DNA from: Pseudomonadota bacterium
GTDB taxonomy: Bacteria > Pseudomonadota > Gammaproteobacteria > Burkholderiales > Burkholderiaceae
Direction: 5' to 3'
DNA length: 29,945 nucleotides
NCBI GenBank assembly: GCA_021783435.1
Contig: JAJXUC010000028.1
Location: 1-29,945 of the forward strand
The notes under the pieces were generated by a model, which had not been told where the DNA came from, made no database searches, and saw nothing but the letters and a program-made list of their open reading frames with translations. Shown here one piece after another: positions 28,693 to 29,945 of the stretch (positions are counted from its first letter, which is position 1; every line of letters starts with the position of its first letter). A program made the position numbers and the translations under genes.

Positions 28693-29945
28693 CATTGCGA
28701 ACCTTCACTCTCGGCCTCGGCCTGTTGCTGGCAGGCATCGGCGCGGGCCTCTGGAGCAGCCGCTGGCTGCCGCACGGCGCCTCGCAAACCGGGACGGTGA
28801 ACACCGCGACGGCCTCGGCTTCCGCGGCAGCCTCGGCGGCAGCGCCGGCAAGCCGCCGGGTGCTGTACTGGGCCAACCCGATGAACGCCGCCATCCACGC
28901 CGACCACCCGATGCAGGACAACATGGGGATGGACTATGTGCCGGTCTATGCCCCCGCTGCAACGCCGCAGCGCCGGGTGCTGTACTGGGCCAGCCCGATG
29001 AATCCGGCGATCCATTCGGACCATCCGATGAAGGACAGCATGGGCATGGATTACGTGCCGGTCTACGCCCAGGCCGAAGCCGGTGGGGCCGAAGCCGGGG
29101 TGCGCATCGACCCGCGCCTGACGCAAAACCTGGGCGTGCGCCTGACGACCGCACAGATGCGCCCCCTGGGCCAGGCGATCCAGACCGTGGGCACCGTGGC
29201 CGTGGACCAGAACCGCATCACCACCGTCACCCCGCGCTTCTCCGGCTGGGTGGTGCAACTCAAGGTGCGTGCCGTGGGCGACCCGGTGGCGCGCGGCCAG
29301 GTGCTGGCAGAGATTTACTCGCCCGAGCTGTACAGCGCGCAGCAGGAATACAGCATTGCGCGCCAGCGAGCCGGCGCGACCGATGGCCACCCCGGCAGTC
29401 ACCCCGACAGCCAGGGTTTGCTGGCCGCGGCCAAACAGCGCCTGCTGCTGCTGGGCCTGCCCGAGGCTGCGCTCAAGCAGTTGGAGGCCTCGGGCCAGCC
29501 GATGCGCGACGTTCCCATCCTGGCGCCCGAGAGCGGTGTGGTGACGGCGCTGAACGTTCGCCAGGGCAGCTATGTCTCGTCGCAGAACAGCCTGTTCGAG
29601 ATCGCCAATCTGGATCGGGTCTGGGTCAATGTGGCGCTGTATGACTACCAGATGCCGTGGGTGCGCCTGGGCGACGGCGTGCAGCTCCAGCTTCCGGCCT
29701 ACCCCGGGCGGAATTGGGATGGGCGCCTGAACTTTCTCTACCCCACGCTGGACCCGCAAACCCGCACCATCACCGCGCGCCTGAGCTTCGCCAACCCCGG
29801 CGGCACGCTGCGCCCGGGCATGTATGCCAACGCCACGGTGCAGGCCCAGGCGCAAACCGCGCTGGCGCTGCCGAGCAGCGCGGTGCTGCGCACGCAGGAT
29901 GGCGATTACGCCATCCTGGCGCAGGCGGGCGGCCATTTCCTGCCG
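28689..29945 (+). CDS. cusB: CusB-type periplasmic adaptor of a heavy-metal RND pump, 3' end outside window
   Basis: The frame from ATG 28689 stays open to the window end (419 codons). It starts with a membrane anchor (LGLGLLLAGIGAGLW) and an Ala/Ser linker. Two copies of a methionine-rich metal-binding module follow, at residues 56-88 and 95-127, each containing LYWA-PM-N-AIH, DHPM and MGMDYVPVYA. The adaptor fold comes next: barrel-sandwich hybrid parts (FSGWVVQLKVRAVGDPVARGQVLAEIYSPEL and ILAPESGVVTALNVRQG), a helical hairpin between, then YDYQMPWVRLGDGVQLQLPAYPG and the beta-barrel TLDPQTRTITARL. The modules lack cysteine and resemble those of copper/silver CusB. An RND pump gene (cusA-like) should follow. 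Confidence 0.9.
   Translation, partial: MTLRTFTLGLGLLLAGIGAGLWSSRWLPHGASQTGTVNTATASASAAASAAAPASRRVLYWANPMNAAIHADHPMQDNMGMDYVPVYAPAATPQRRVLYWASPMNPAIHSDHPMKDSMGMDYVPVYAQAEAGGAEAGVRIDPRLTQNLGVRLTTAQMRPLGQAIQTVGTVAVDQNRITTVTPRFSGWVVQLKVRAVGDPVARGQVLAEIYSPELYSAQQEYSIARQRAGATDGHPGSHPDSQGLLAAAKQRLLLLGLPEAALKQLEASGQPMRDVPILAPESGVVTALNVRQGSYVSSQNSLFEIANLDRVWVNVALYDYQMPWVRLGDGVQLQLPAYPGRNWDGRLNFLYPTLDPQTRTITARLSFANPGGTLRPGMYANATVQAQAQTALALPSSAVLRTQDGDYAILAQAGGHFLP
28854..29069 (+). repeat. Tandem duplication of a 33-residue metal-binding module inside cusB
   Basis: Residues 56-88 (28854-28952) and 95-127 (28971-29069) of the adaptor are near copies with a period of 117 bases. Both start RRVLYWA and end MGMDYVPVYA. 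Differences are few and conservative: N/S at the second position after WA, A/P before AIH, A/S after it, Q/K and N/S between the methionines. The six-residue spacer differs. Confidence 0.9.

Noticed and set aside
28659..29936. 425-residue minus-strand frame opposite the CusB-like gene
   Set aside because: Antisense to the adaptor gene, whose plus frame has clear domains; the His/Gly/Val-rich composition is a shadow.

Overview
The window reads as chromosomal DNA of a high-GC betaproteobacterium, most likely Burkholderiales. The fis-purH-ruvC start, the complete atpIBEFHAGDC operon, the Mg-type HemB and the two-glutamate enoyl-CoA hydratase all fit that group. A Thiomonas-like organism is my guess from overall character; it is not shown by any single marker. 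Almost all of the window is ordinary core genome. I see no insertion sequence, prophage, CRISPR array, integrase or toxin-antitoxin pair.

Layout. Positions 1-2555 (+): the tail of fis, then purH (purine synthesis) and ruvC (Holliday junction resolvase). Positions 2765-3928 (+): a lone periplasmic substrate-binding protein of the branched-chain amino acid type. Positions 4138-11534 (-): the F1Fo ATP synthase operon, ending in a strong terminator at 4085-4119. Positions 11696-12348 (+): a possible small ORF and a CopD-like membrane protein. Positions 12378-14121: the haem genes hemB (-) and hemJ (+), divergent, with a compact multi-hairpin element ending in a textbook terminator between them. 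Positions 14133-17795 (+): a VanZ-like membrane protein, a thioredoxin-like [2Fe-2S] ferredoxin, an alpha/beta hydrolase and a PBP5-type D-Ala-D-Ala carboxypeptidase. Positions 17799-21260 (-): miaB (tRNA methylthiolation), a secreted protein of unknown function, and rfbC and rfbA (dTDP-rhamnose). Positions 21641-22618 (+): an SrkA/YihE-type kinase. Positions 22729-22805 (-): tRNA-Met(CAT) with its own -10 box and terminator. Positions 22879-25718 (-): enoyl-CoA hydratase and an M61 peptidase with a PDZ domain. Positions 25970-26755 (+): a stand-alone EAL protein. Positions 26866-29945 (+): the start of a heavy-metal efflux operon (small Cys/Met-containing secreted protein, TolC-family outer-membrane factor, CusB-type adaptor), cut off by the window end.

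Functionally the window joins energy metabolism (ATP synthase), haem synthesis (hemB at the second committed step, hemJ at protoporphyrinogen oxidation), envelope work (carboxypeptidase, rhamnose donor, VanZ) and metal resistance. The most interesting unexplained signals are the terminator-ended structured RNA candidate between hemB and hemJ, the three back-to-back hairpins ahead of the metal-efflux outer-membrane gene, and a tandem duplication of the methionine-rich metal-binding module in the CusB-like protein. None of these amounts to proof of a new system.
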